Assembly: GCF_035594125.1 (NCBI RefSeq)
Contig: NC_087180.1
Span: 12,790,115 to 12,854,114, forward strand
DNA: 64,000 nt
Reading direction: 5' to 3'
DNA from: Scylla paramamosain
Lineage: Eukaryota > Arthropoda > Malacostraca > Decapoda > Portunidae
Shown: in pieces, positions 49,601 to 63,689 of the stretch
Layout: each line of letters begins with the position of its first letter
Position numbering within the stretch: the first letter of the stretch is position 1
Notes under the pieces: model-generated
Databases searched by the model: none
What the model was told of the DNA's origin: nothing
The model's input: only the letters and a program-made list of their open reading frames with translations
Made by a program: the position numbers and the translations under genes

Positions 49601-50744
49601 CCTAATTAGTACAGTTGCTTATTCTTTATAATAAGTCTGTCGTATGCAATAATCAAACTTACATATTTTCTAGGCCTTGCCATAAATATAATAATCTTTT
49701 TGAGGACACACATGACATGGTTGTAATAGCTCCATGAATGTGCTGCGTCTTGGATCTTTTCCAAATCCAGCAAGTTCTGCACCACTTTCAACCCTGCCCT
49801 GGCTCAATTGTGTTAACATGTTGGTTTTCAGTATGGAATGCCACATGCTCACTTACATCTCTTTCATTCAACCAATAAGGGTTGTCTCTTCAATGACACA
49901 TTAGAACATCACTGAATGTCATTTATTTCCAACTAATTTTTGGCCAATCACTATGTGTACATGTGGTAGCAGCCAGTCAGCCGGCTACCCACAAGGGTAC
50001 TCAATATCACTATGGCAGCTGAGTGCAAATTTAGTAACACAATTTTATTGCACTTGTACTGCGCAATTCCATAAGCAAGGCAACTTGCATGTACATTTCT
50101 TAAGACTGTACGATGCTTTGCCAAAATCAATTTTGTGCTGACAATTGGTAGCACCAATATCCTTTGAGGATGAGGAAGAGGAGGTCAACCAACCACACTC
50201 TGGACCTTCTAGTTCCTATTAAAGTATATGGTTAGGCCAGGTTAGGTTAGTTCTGGTTAGGTTAATGTCCTTAAGGAGGCATACAAGGGCATAAAACCCC
50301 ATGGTCAGGTTAGGTAATGTTAGGTTATTGTCTTTAAGGAGGGGATTCAGGGGAGCAAAACCTTCCCAGTTAGGTTAGGTTAGGTTGAGTTAAGTTAGGC
50401 TATAAATTTCCGTTTTCAGAATATGGCATCTCATCCTTACTTTTCATGAAAGTTCAAATTTTTCCTCCTACACCCAAAAAACTCCGCTTTTCCACCTGAT
50501 CCTCAAGCTTGTTTGAGGGATCTGGGGGATAGGGGATCTGACCTGTTATAAAGAATTACTTCACAGTTTAACGAAGGATTAGTCTACTGTATATGTAAGG
50601 ATTAAATAAACACATGAAAAGATTTGCCTCAGCTACTGAAGAGGTAAACTGTTACAGGCCTTACCGAAATAGGATTCCAGGCTTAGGGAAGTCAGGATGT
50701 GTTGAAACGGTGTCAGCAATTTTTTTTATTCGTGTGTCCTCCAT
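46562..50744 (-). CDS. Aprt: adenine phosphoribosyltransferase, complete, 4 exons, 177 residues
   Basis: Purine-salvage enzyme: adenine + PRPP gives AMP + pyrophosphate, in the cytosol. Coding exons on the minus strand, in order: 50744-50665, 48165-47928, 46947-46869, 46698-46562. Junctions are in phase (80, 238, 79 and 137 bases, 534 in total). The protein shows HPDFPKPGILFRDIFPVLAD at 16-35, the GLESRGFLFG motif, the VRKKGKLPG loop, SLEYGT, and the PRPP-binding VDDLLATGGS at 125-134. It ends SLVEL/LKGR-like (CIELVDLKGRNK...) and stops with TAG. Length fits the family (about 180). The start was chosen because the ATG at 50744 gives MEDTRIKKIAD right before the conserved PDFP block. Introns hold a LINE relic and SINE remnants. 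Confidence 0.96.
46869..46947 (-). CDS. Aprt: APRT exon 3: PRPP-binding segment
   Basis: Minus-strand acceptor ATTTCAG|GATAT, donor CTGGGG|GTAAGT. Encodes DIFEAQAGRIKAGQNVLIVD then DLLATG plus one base of the next Gly codon. Confidence 0.95.
47011..47076 (+). repeat. 33-bp tandem duplication
   Basis: Two identical 33-base copies starting AGGTACATACCTATGCAATT, in APRT intron 2. Confidence 0.95.
47275..47630 (+). mobile_element. degraded relic of the same LINE family, 3' part
   Basis: Matches the 3' coding part of the element at 32440-34279 in order: GTTGCTTACTCTATACAGGA with GTGCTAACTCTTTACATGGG, GAGTGGGATCAGAAGCTTTT with GGGTGGAATCAAAAGCTTTT, GACTGTCTTGATTCTTCC, AATGTTGCATCTCT, TCTTGCTGCACATGACTTT and CTAATGCAAGAATTAA. 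Heavily mutated and non-coding. It is antisense to APRT, in its intron 2. Confidence 0.75.
47928..48165 (-). CDS. Aprt: APRT exon 2: core of the fold
   Basis: Minus-strand acceptor TTTTCACCCAG|AGATA, donor GGAACA|GTAAGA. Encodes DIFPVLADPAVFNDLINVMV, then VVGLESRGFLFGTPLALALK, then VRKKGKLPGE and SFSLEYGT. Confidence 0.96.
49020..49197 (-). mobile_element. tRNA-derived SINE remnant
   Basis: On the minus strand the start reads GTAATGTAGTGGTTAGTATG...CCCAAGTTTGACTGTGA, which resembles a tRNA A box and B box in tRNA-like spacing, followed by non-tRNA sequence. No functional tRNA fold is expected. Classified as SINE by these boxes alone. Confidence 0.5.
49205..49440 (-). mobile_element. second tRNA-derived SINE-like unit
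   Basis: On the minus strand: GGTACAGTAGACAACAACTT...GAGCTGGC, then a B-box-like GGTTCAAATACTGC and a CT-rich body. Lies head-to-tail with the unit at 49020-49197 and may belong to one composite insertion. Confidence 0.45.
50233..50398. repeat. interstitial TTAGG-like (telomere-type) composite repeat
   Basis: Clusters of GGTTA/GTTAGG units (GCCAGGTTAGGTTAG, GGTTAGGTTA, CAGGTTAGG, CAGTTAGGTTAGGTTAGGTT) separated by two related spacers that contain CTTTAAGGAGG or CCTTAAGGAGG and AAAACC. TTAGG is the ancestral arthropod telomere repeat. Confidence 0.8.
50665..50744 (-). CDS. Aprt: APRT exon 1: start codon and N-terminus
   Basis: ATG at 50744-50742 on the minus strand, donor TTTCG|GTAAGG at 50664. 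Encodes MEDTRIKKIADTVSTHPDFP then KPGILF and two bases of Arg27. The PDFP.PGI.FRD block is diagnostic for APRT when joined to exon 2. Confidence 0.95.
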
Positions 50745-51694
50745 GATAATACTGGAAGAAAAACATTTTCTAACATCCTTGGATATCACAAGTACCTACT
50801 TATAAATAAATGGTCCCATTACCATTTAAATGTTCATTCGATTTGTAACATGGTGGGCAAGGCTGATCAACTCCACTCGAGCACGTGATCACTTGTGGCA
50901 CTGCGAAGATGTCAAGTTCGCATGTTTGCCCTGATTGTTTGGTCAAGGGTTCAATTAATTCCCAAGGACAGCTTCCCATGGCTCGCCTTCATATCTGCAT
51001 TTCAATGAAACTCAGAAACTAGGCATGGCATTGGTGACATCCCACACAGTACACACTAACTTGTTTATCACGATTGAGGTAGGCAAAGTAGTGCAAAATC
51101 CCAACAAACTTACTTGTACGCAGGACGAGCGGTGTTGCGAGTACTACTGTCGCGCTCGGTGTCCTCGCTGGCAAGACTATGGACAGCGCTTATACCACCA
51201 AACTGACTTGGCATCTTAGGTGCATCTTTCCTCCTCGCTCACGCGCACAGCATCAATTACCAATATCAAGGACATTATACTAAGACGGACGGTCAACTCA
51301 TTATTAAATTTCTTGCTGTCGCCGCGACGACGGCGCCCCCAGCCCCAGAGGCCCTACCTCGCATGTTTATCATTACTCGCACTATTTAAGGGGAAATTTT
51401 TCTTGAGTTATCATGCTCACTAGCTTTACTGTATGTGATTAGGTTGCAAAAATATAGATTTATACAAGTTCAAGTACTGGGGCTCATGGAGAACGTGGGT
51501 GCCACCTGGCTGGGTCCCGCGGCCCGCCGGTGTGAGTTGCCAGCTATGCATTTCTGCTGCAGTACTGGCACGCTTGACAAGGGAGGCAGCCTGGCAATGG
51601 CAACGCAGTGGTGTCATGATGGGCACAGGGGAACAATAAACGCCATTTTCTTCATCTGTTATTGATCTATTTTTACTGAAGGAAAAACCAATCG

Positions 51695-51784
51695 AAGTCC
51701 AAAGTAATGTGCAGAGTCCAATGATAAATTTCAATGAATCTAAGTCCAAAGTAATGTGCAGAGTCCAATGATAAATTTCAATGG
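51695..51784 (+). repeat. 47-bp tandem duplication
   Basis: Two copies starting AAGTCCAAAGTAATGTGCAG, identical over about 43 bases. Confidence 0.95.
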
Positions 51785-52070
51785 AGAATTTTGTTTTTTC
51801 CCCTTGGGTATGATAAACATTGGTAGATAATCTGAGTTTACGTGGTATCCAAAATCATACAAGATGCCAGACACTCGACGTAAAGTGATTAATATCTTAT
51901 GTTGCCTCAAGTATGATTAAGAGTGCAATAATTCCATGTCACATTTCCAAGGTCTGAGGGTGTGCCTGCCTGTTGATATGGACTGCCACTTACAGTGAGA
52001 AGCTGTGGGCGGTGTACTGGCACCAATCTCCAGTCATTGGGTCCGCACCAGTGAGAATCAGCTCATGTTG

Positions 52071-52117
52071 GTATTGGGAGAGGAGATAAAGTCAGTATTG
52101 GGAGAGGAAATAAAGTC
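52071..52117 (+). repeat. 23-bp tandem duplication
   Basis: Two copies of GTATTGGGAGAGGARATAAA plus GTCA. Confidence 0.93.
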
Positions 52118-53277
52118 AGAGGAAGTTATACGATTCAGTGTATAGTGTACAAGTGTAGATATCAAAAACGTTTGTGTTGGGATATTGTCATAGGTTTTAC
52201 CATAAATTACAATCCTACTTTAAATTTCTAATAAAACTTTCTTCTGTTCCAGGTCAGATGAGATTAGTTGACAACCTGAGACTGCCGTACATGAAGGCCT
52301 AGATTACTCTAGTTAGTGGAGCAGATAGGAGGAATATCCACCATCTGTAACGGGAATTACTGATCTCAATTGCTTTACGATACCTCAGAGCCTCCGGAGA
52401 ACATGACTTAAGTGAAAACTCAATTCTTTAGTATTATATATTTGGGGAGTCTAGGACTTTATCACTGCTGCACATTAATTGACAACACTATCAGTCCACG
52501 AGTCTAACACGCAACGTTAATTACAATAACCACGGGGGTTAAACAGCGCTGCATATTTATACAATTGTCAGGTGACCACAATACAGCAAGAGCATGAAGA
52601 TCAGCCATCATTCATCACTTGCCACACTTCATCCTCACCATGAACCTGCAAAGAGGTGCAAGTAGCTACAGTATAAGTGAAAACTGTGAAAGTAAAAATA
52701 TTTAATGTTAGAGATAGAGGTAATGGTTGCACATTTTACAAGAAAATACTTCTAAACTTTATGAAAGAGGTCATAAGCGGAGAGAGAATGGGCAAATAAT
52801 CGAAGTGCTCTTGCCCGTGGTTTAGGGAATGCCTGCTGTTTGATGGCAGATGTGGAGCGACGGTGCATATATATATATACACGTCACCCACTTGTATTAC
52901 TTTTCAAGATCATACAACTGTGGTAAACCAACATTGCAAAAGAATAACTAAATAAGAATACAAGGAGGAAGAAAGTGGAATAGAGAAAACAAACCCAGTA
53001 CCAGCGCAGCAGGTTTTGTTTTGAAACACTTCATGCGAAAGGATGAGGAGGCCCAAGCAGACATGCCCCACACGGAAAATGGTTATAATCATGAAGACTA
53101 ACTGTAAGCGAGGGAGCCTGACATGAAATGATGTCGGCTGACGCAGTACCAACCAAAAAATGCAAGCGCAGCACCTAGCGGGACAGTGTGTGCGAACGAG
53201 GGGAAAAGCGACTTACCGTGTCTACCTAGCTTCTCACTCTCCCCTTATACCCCAAACTCCGCCCTGACTGGGTAAAG

Positions 53278-53290
53278 TTATATATATACC
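53278..53290 (+). promoter_or_regulatory. TATA-box-like element
   Basis: TTATATATATACC in otherwise GC-balanced DNA, about 270 bases before the ATG-containing possible exon that ends at 53632. Tentative. Confidence 0.3.
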
Positions 53291-53309
53291 GCCAAGTATG
53301 TGGGCGGGT

Positions 53310-53632
53310 CATGTACATAAAGTGTACTGTATATATGTGTGTGTGTGTGTGTGTAAGAATGTACGTGAATTTCGACCTCAACATGGGGATAACCTTTTGA
53401 AGAAAAAATGTAGCATAAACCAGAGCATATTAGGTCACGTAATTGAGGAAGAAGTCAGTAGCAGAGGTAGAAGAAAGCAGAGCAGCAGAGAGAGACCAGA
53501 GAGCAAGAGTAGTAGAGACCAGAGATTCCGAGAGGCCTGGCCTGAGGATGGCCGCGGGCGAGATGGACGAAATCACACAAGCGGAACTTATAAGTTGTAA
53601 TGCAGTCTTGAAATCAATTATTTCATGATCAG
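53310..53632 (+). other. possible first exon of an unidentified transcript
   Basis: Ends in a consensus donor, ATCAG|GTAAGA. It holds ATG at 53548 in GAGGATGGCC context, opening a 26-codon frame (MAAGEMDEITQAELISCNAV...) that stops at 53626-53628, before the donor. No downstream exon was found. It could be a 5' UTR exon with an upstream ORF, or no exon at all. Confidence 0.25.
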
Positions 53633-55394
53633 GTAAGAGGAGGAACAATGACAGGATGGTTGAGTTTATTATTTTGATACATGCACATGTTCTTTGTTTT
53701 GTATTGAATGAGATTGTGTTATATTCTGCGAGTGCTTTTCTACTGAATTTTAATTGAACTAATGTGATGCTGATATTAAGTGTTTTCTAACTGAATGTGT
53801 TTGGCAAGTTGCTGCGGTGCGACTTTGTGCGTTTCTTTATAAAGTGTAAATTACATAAATCGAAGTAGCGCAGACATTATGCACGTTTTCCTCTACGAAG
53901 AACGAAGAATTACTGATGACTGAAATTACGCCGCATTTTGTGGATGAAAATTACATACAGAAATTCTTGAATACTGAGTGAAGATTTTATAACGGTTGTT
54001 ATTTTGTTGGTTGGTCACGATACCACCACTTACCGCTAACGTTCACACAAACCGTACCGCACTCTGAATGACATCACATTTCATCGCTTGGCCACGCCCA
54101 CTTCACGAAGTGAAAGGCAAAAGCCCTGCCGCAGCTGCTCGATGTGCTAATGTCGCTAAACAAGCGGGGAATATACTATCACCGCACAGTGCTTGGTGGG
54201 AACTGCCCCTTGTGTGGACACGGACTGAGTGATCACCCTAACATCGCCACGACAATGGAACCATCATTCCGCACTTCTTAGGTATCCTATCCCTCCACAA
54301 ATACACAACCATATGTATAATACATTCCATTCATTCCGTTTTCCATACTTCCTTAAGTAACAATTCCTTTCTCTTCCTTTCTTGAATAAAAATCCTTCCC
54401 TCTTTTGTTTTTCCCTTCCACCTTCCCTCACTCTCTCCCTCACTCATAGTTGATCGGTAGTTATTACCGAATACCACATCAGGTTTCAGTCACTAATCCA
54501 ATAACTGACTATATGACAACCTATTCATACGTTGCTGATAAACCTAATTCAAGAGAAACGTAAAAGACAAAAGCATTTCACCTTCAATACCCTTACTTCC
54601 CTCACTCATCCTGGAGACTGCTCTTACTCATACGAAACTTATTCCGCCCCCTGATGCATAGTTGGCTGGCTGGCTGGCTCGCTGTATGGTTAACTGCATA
54701 GTGGTTGGTTGGGTTAGGTAGTCTGGCAGTTTCCTTTACTTCCCCCAATTCGCCCAAGGCTTAAGATCTGTTGCGCATAGAAAACCATAACTGTTAAAGA
54801 AGAAATAAGAAGACCCGGCTGTTAAAATAATGAACATGAATATTGCCGTTAATGAATATACTTACCTTATCGATTACTTGACATCATTCTTAACCCTTTC
54901 AATTAGAAAAAAAAAAATCCGTCACCTACAACTGTAAGATATACTACCGCCTCGTGTAAAAAAAAAAAAATAAATAAAAATAAATGAATAAAATGACAAC
55001 ATCCTGCTTCTCCCGTGTCCAAGAAAAAAAATTCTTACAGTACTTCAAATGTTTACATATGCCGGACACAGAGGTGGATAAACTGAATAAATTTATGATT
55101 GGTTATTCAAAGTTTATTTGCTTATTTTTAAATCCAGTGATTTCATAAAATAATTATAAGTAACTTATAACTAACAAGTATACCACAAAGTGAACGAAGA
55201 GCTTATCAGTAACGGGGCAACACCTGAACACCTTACCTGGTCGAGGAGGAGAGCTGGAATGTTCCCACACTCCCCCACGCAAGGCTCAAAGTAGCTAAGA
55301 CAGACACACGCTTCGGAACTTCAGCTTGGCTTCAATTACTTGTTTCATTATGCCATCATAACCACCACCGCCATAACCGCATTATGCAATATGA

Positions 55395-55397
<3 letters not shown>
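53633..55397. other. no gene seen
   Basis: AT-rich to mixed sequence with short A runs (54907-54917, 54958-54970). Nothing recognisable on either strand. Confidence 0.55.
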
Positions 55398-55398
<1 letters not shown>

Positions 55399-55463
<65 letters not shown>

Positions 55464-55510
55464 CATACATACATTCAAAACACACACAAACACACACACA
55501 CACACACACT
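55399..55510. repeat. (GA)n and short (CA)n
   Basis: (GA)n of about 32 units, then CA units at 55479-55509. Confidence 0.97.
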
Positions 55511-58600
<3,090 letters not shown>

Positions 58601-58604
58601 GTCA

Positions 58605-58960
58605 GTGTGGATGGTGGAAGGGGTGAAGGGGGGCAGTGAGGGGGAGATGAAGGGAGAGTGGGTGGTCAGGGTGGAGGGAAGATGGAGGGAGGAAGGTGGA
58701 GGGACAGTGGAGGAGAGGGATAGCCTGTGTGGAAGGTGAGCGAGGAGAGCACGGGTGGAGAGAGAGGAGGGTGGGCCAGCCAGGGAAGATAGTAGCGGGG
58801 GAGAGCAAGAGTGGAGGAAAGAGTGGGGGGAGACAGTGAGGATGGAGGGTGGAGAGGGAGAGCAAGAGTGGAGAAAGGAGCGGAGGGGGCAGTCAGCGTG
58901 GAGTGGACGGGAGGAAAGGGGGAGGGGATGAGAGGGGAGGGGAAGGGGTGGGGAGGCACA
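58605..58960 (+). repeat. polypurine (GGA/GAG/GGGA) tract
   Basis: About 350 bases, strongly purine on the plus strand, with internal repeats (GAGAGCAAGAGTGGAG at about 58801 and 58857). The many G runs could form quadruplex or triplex DNA. Open frames across it are repeat artefacts. Confidence 0.85.
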
Positions 58961-59298
58961 CGTCAGGCAATCAGAGCGGGAAGGTAAGACAACAGCTTAT
59001 TGGCTTTTGAAGTGCATCTGGAAACAAGCTTGAATAATGACAAGGGTTCATTCATCGCCACGCAAGAGGTTCGGTTCGCCACGTTCCTGGCCAAACAAAG
59101 CTCTGGATCCTTTACTGTGGATTGTCGCTTGTTTTCATGATTGAGGGTGCGCACGGTCCATGTCGCTAAGAGGAATATTTTCTGTGATTAATGGAATGAC
59201 CAAGCAATTGAAAATAAAGACTCGTGCCGCAACAACCGGATCATAAGGCGCAAAGTGGTTTATTTTGATTTTAGGGCGATTTTATAACGCGGAAAGGC

Positions 59299-59301
<3 letters not shown>

Positions 59302-59385
<84 letters not shown>
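59302..59385. repeat. (GA)n microsatellite
   Basis: About 42 GA units. Confidence 0.98.
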
Positions 59386-59388
<3 letters not shown>

Positions 59389-59865
59389 TTACAACACAAG
59401 AAGAAAATGGAGTAATGTACGTCATTTCTGCTCTGTGTATGACGTCAACAAGCCACGTGTCGTACACTATTTTTTCTTCTTCCTCCAGAAACAAGAGAGA
59501 TAATGGTGCTGACGATATAAAGGTGATAAGGTGCATGAATGTAATGATGATGTAACTGATGAAATACACAAACAGTTATCCATTTTTATTTACGCCAACT
59601 CGGGAGAAGAAAGTCGAGAAAGGGTTGAACGTATACATAATAATTAACTTCCGACGCTATTTGAAGAAAAAAAGAAAAGAAAAAGGGGTAGGGGGCGGAT
59701 GAAGGGAAATAAAAAAACAAACAAACAAGAAAGAAATACCCATTGAAATTTTAATGAAAGCCTCTCTCTGACGTTGCTTAAATGTCACGGTAACCCCGAA
59801 ACATTTGAATATGACGCAGTGTACGGAGATAATAAAAAATCACGTTTCTGTTAAAGATTTCAAGA

Positions 59866-59874
<9 letters not shown>

Positions 59875-59909
<35 letters not shown>
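59875..59909. repeat. (CT)n microsatellite
   Basis: About 17 CT units. Confidence 0.96.
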
Positions 59910-59910
<1 letters not shown>

Positions 59911-60079
59911 ATCAATTCAACTGGGGGGTGAGGGGGGACAGAAGCATCGCCGCCCCGCTTTACGCTCCACGAAACGCCCGATATCCGAACCATTACATTT
60001 CGGATGGAAACGGGTGACTTTGAAGCGAAATCCGGATCCGGACGAATAAAAGAAAGAGAAAATGGGCCGCACCTCTATT

Positions 60080-60395
60080 TTCTTTTTTTTTTTTTGGGGG
60101 GGAGGGGGTGGGAATGGGAGACAGGGAGGGGTGTCCAGGAAGTGTGGGGATGGTGAGAAATGGGGTGTTATGATGTTTATTAATGAAAAATGGATCACAG
60201 GACTACTTTATTCTTTCAATTTCTCTTTTCCTGCTTTTTCTTCCCTTTAAATAATTTACATTGTTGTGAATTTTTTTTTCTCTTTCTTTTGGGTGTTTAT
60301 TAAATGAAAATGTATCACAGGAGTTTTTCTCTCAATTTCTTTACATAATACCGCTTTTTTTTTTTTCCCTTTAAATCTACATTGTCGTGAACGGC

Positions 60396-60458
<63 letters not shown>

Positions 60459-60720
60459 TTTTGATTTTTTATTTGATTTTTGATTTGATCTCTTTGATTT
60501 TTTCTTTAACTTGATTTTTTTTAAAGTTACTCATAAAATGGATCACCAGAACTTTTTTTCTCTCAATTTCTTTTCTTCCTTTCTTTCTTTTACATCTACA
60601 TTGTTGTGAACAACTTTCTTTCTCTTTCTCTTTCTCTCTTTTCATTGGTCTGATTTTTTCTCTGAATACTGATTTCTTTTACAATTATTCCAAGAACTGT
60701 ATCCAGAAGTTCTCTCTCTT

Positions 60721-60786
<66 letters not shown>

Positions 60787-60990
60787 AATTATCGGTTCTT
60801 TTCAGAGCTATCCGAGGCTTCTCGTCCGATAGAGATACCGGTCAAGGTCAATGTCAACACAGTTCTGACGACACAAAGGCCCGGTGTGGATCATGCATGC
60901 TGGTGATCTGCTTTGCGTCTGTGCTTGTGTCTGTCTGTCTGTCTGTCTCCCTGTCTATTTTATCTGTCTGTCTTTGTCTGTGTATCTGTT
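60080..60990. repeat. pyrimidine-rich region with two (CT)n arrays
   Basis: T/C-rich DNA with (CT)n at 60400-60454 and 60719-60785, and a diverged internal repeat (ATGAAAA.GTATCACAGGA units near 60180 and 60306; CTACATTGT.GTGAAC near 60258, 60377 and 60595). Confidence 0.85.
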
Positions 60991-60992
60991 GG

Positions 60993-61113
<121 letters not shown>

Positions 61114-61146
61114 AATGTAAACTCCCTTAAGTTAAAATAATGTTTC

Positions 61147-61258
<112 letters not shown>

Positions 61259-61397
61259 ATAAATTTACGTGCAATGAGCGGCAAAATGAATGAAATGAAG
61301 AAAGCTCAATAATCTCATTTGAAACGTGCATCTTTAATTCACCTGAAGAAACATTTCCCATCTAAAAAATAAATAACCAGTTGGCAGTAGTAAAGAC

Positions 61398-61398
<1 letters not shown>

Positions 61399-61473
<75 letters not shown>
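61399..61473. repeat. (CA)n microsatellite
   Basis: About 37 CA units; inverted with respect to the (GT)n at 61150-61257. Confidence 0.98.
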
Positions 61474-61475
<2 letters not shown>

Positions 61476-61519
61476 AAATAAAATACTACATCAGACACAC
61501 GGTTTGTATATCATCTAAT

Positions 61520-61520
61520 G

Positions 61521-61617
<97 letters not shown>

Positions 61618-62260
61618 CCCGTTCTCTTTCCTTCTGTTTCTCTCTCGCTTTCGGTTTTCTCTCGTCCACCTTCCTTTCCTCCTCTCCTTCCTATCCACTC
61701 ATTTCCCTTCCACTTTCCCTCTCCCTCCCTTGTTATTTTCTTTTTGTTTTGTTTGCTCTTACATCACTTCCTCTTTCCTCCTATCCTTTCTTCCCTCCCC
61801 TCTCCTCTCCTCCATTTAACTGGTTCCCTTTCAACTTTCTCTCCATCTCCCTCTCCCTCCACCTACCTTCCCTCCTTCATCAGAACCTTACTTACTCTTC
61901 CTCTCATTTTCACTCGCTTTTTTGCTTTTCCAATTCCCTCCTTTACTTCACGAAGGAAGAGGAGGAGGAGGTGGTGGAGGAGAAGGAGGATAAGGATTAG
62001 GATTAGGAGGAGACGGAAGACGAAAGGAGAAAAGAAGTGTGAAAGGAGGAGGAGGAGGAGGAGGAGGAGGAGGAGGAAAAGGAGGAAGAGGAGGAGGAAC
62101 AAGAAGAATAGAAGGAGGAGGAAGAGAAGGAGGAAAGACAACAGATGAGGAGGAACAAGAAGAAGAATAGAAGGAGGAGGAAGAGAAGGAGGAAAGACAA
62201 CAGATGAGGAGTAGGAGGAGGAGGAGGAGGAGGAGGAGGAGGAGGAGGAGAAAGGTAGAA
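61520..62260. repeat. polypyrimidine block followed by polypurine block
   Basis: (CT)n at 61520-61613 and a C/T-rich stretch to about 61945 are followed by an almost pure A/G stretch (GGA/GAA units) to about 62260. Inside it, 62091-62146 and 62147-62205 are a tandem duplication. Open frames in it (Leu/Ser/Pro or Arg/Glu-rich) are repeat artefacts. Confidence 0.9.
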
Positions 62261-62374
62261 GCGCAAGGCGACATACCTGTAATTAAGGGTCAGGTTAGCG
62301 TTATTATCCTTCGGAATGGCGCAGGAAATACACCGAAAGAAGAGGAAGACGATGGAGGAGGAGGTGCCCGAGGG

Positions 62375-62378
<4 letters not shown>

Positions 62379-62451
<73 letters not shown>
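62379..62451. repeat. (GA)n microsatellite
   Basis: About 36 GA units. Confidence 0.98.
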
Positions 62452-62452
<1 letters not shown>

Positions 62453-63226
62453 CGTGCCGCGGCTCCAGTGCAGTCAGTTTGGGTTGCGGCGTTGAAGGGA
62501 GAGCTTGCCACGGCCACGCTCGCCTACTCGATACCGACGCAAGAGGAGGCTCGCGCGGCGCTAAGCGAGTACAGAGGCGCCGGTTATGTGCAAAGGTGCA
62601 AACCAGACAGCCGTGCGTGTGTGCTGTGTGCTACCTGACTGACTGGCTGGCCGATAAGACTGTGCTGCTGTAATCAAGTTAGACCCGAGTGCTGCAAAAC
62701 GCTTCCCTCTGATATAGATTGAAAAGAAAGCAGTTAAAAAAAGCAGGCGAAGAAAAAGAAAGACGAGAAAGAATGATTAAAACCAATAATTTGAAAAGAG
62801 AAATAAACAGACGAAATATCATATAACTAAACCATAAATAAAAAAAAAAAAGTAGAGAGAAAGAGAGAGAAAGAGAGAGAGAAAGAGAGAGGGAGGGAGA
62901 GAGAAAAGAAAAATAACGACCCTCACCCCAACCAGAAAAAAAAAAAAAGTAAACGCACACGCACACATACACACATACACACAAGTGCAGAATTTTATGT
63001 CTCGCTGTGACTGAAACAAAACATCAAAAAAAAGGGGCGAAAAAAACCCATCCACTCGAGTGAGAGGATCGCACGTCCCTTGGTACCGGCGTGGCATGGC
63101 AGCGGCAGGGAGAGTGAGGTGGTGAGGCGTGTCAGGGAGAGGAGGGAGTGCATCAGGCTCCGGCAAGGGGGAAGAATGTCACTGTAAGGCGGAACACACT
63201 CGCTCAAAGGTAAGTGTGAGTGAGAG
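62452..63226 (+). other. GC-rich patch and possible 5' exon, no gene identified
   Basis: 62452-62640 is unusually GC/CpG-rich for the window and contains TCAGTTTG, an initiator-like sequence. At 63209 lies a consensus donor, CAAAG|GTAAGT, preceded by another GC-rich stretch. These are possible promoter and first-exon traces of a gene to the right, without coding support. A/G-rich tracts fill 62730-62910. Confidence 0.25.
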
Positions 63227-63271
63227 TGACTGCGTGAGTGAGTGAGTGAGTGAGTGAGTGAGTGAGTGAGT
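63227..63271. repeat. (GAGT)n microsatellite
   Basis: About ten GAGT units. Confidence 0.95.
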
Positions 63272-63577
63272 GTGTGACTGTGTGGTGGAGAAAAGGAAGA
63301 AGACTTTTAAATAAGAAAAGAATAAAATATGGGGATATGGAATGGATCAGTGAACAATTCCTGGTGATAAACAAAGGGAAATCGGAAAATGAAACGTAAT
63401 AAAGAAGGACGAAAGGAAAATCTCATGAAAACGATTGTCATGCGGATAAAATCAATAATACCGAAGATTTAGAGAGAAAAAAATAAAAGTAATACGAAAT
63501 ATTACAGGAAATTACAGCCACTCTTGGAATATAGTGAGGAAAATATATACAAAAAATTCAGTTCATTAAATGCGTAG

Positions 63578-63689
<112 letters not shown>

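Larger units (their letters stand above)
48166..50664 (-). other. APRT intron 1
   Basis: Contains tRNA-derived SINE remnants (about 49020-49440) and TTAGG-like repeats (50233-50398). The rest shows nothing recognisable. Confidence 0.75.
50745..53270. other. APRT 5' flank, no gene seen
   Basis: Should hold the APRT promoter and 5' UTR. GC-richer patches at 51310-51370 and 51490-51560 stand out, but no TATA or transcription start is identifiable. The stretch 51190-51275 resembles part of the fold-back element at 41071-42000 (TGACTTGGCATC...GTGCATCTTTCCT.CTC.CTCAC), so it is probably a related fragment. Confidence 0.5.
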
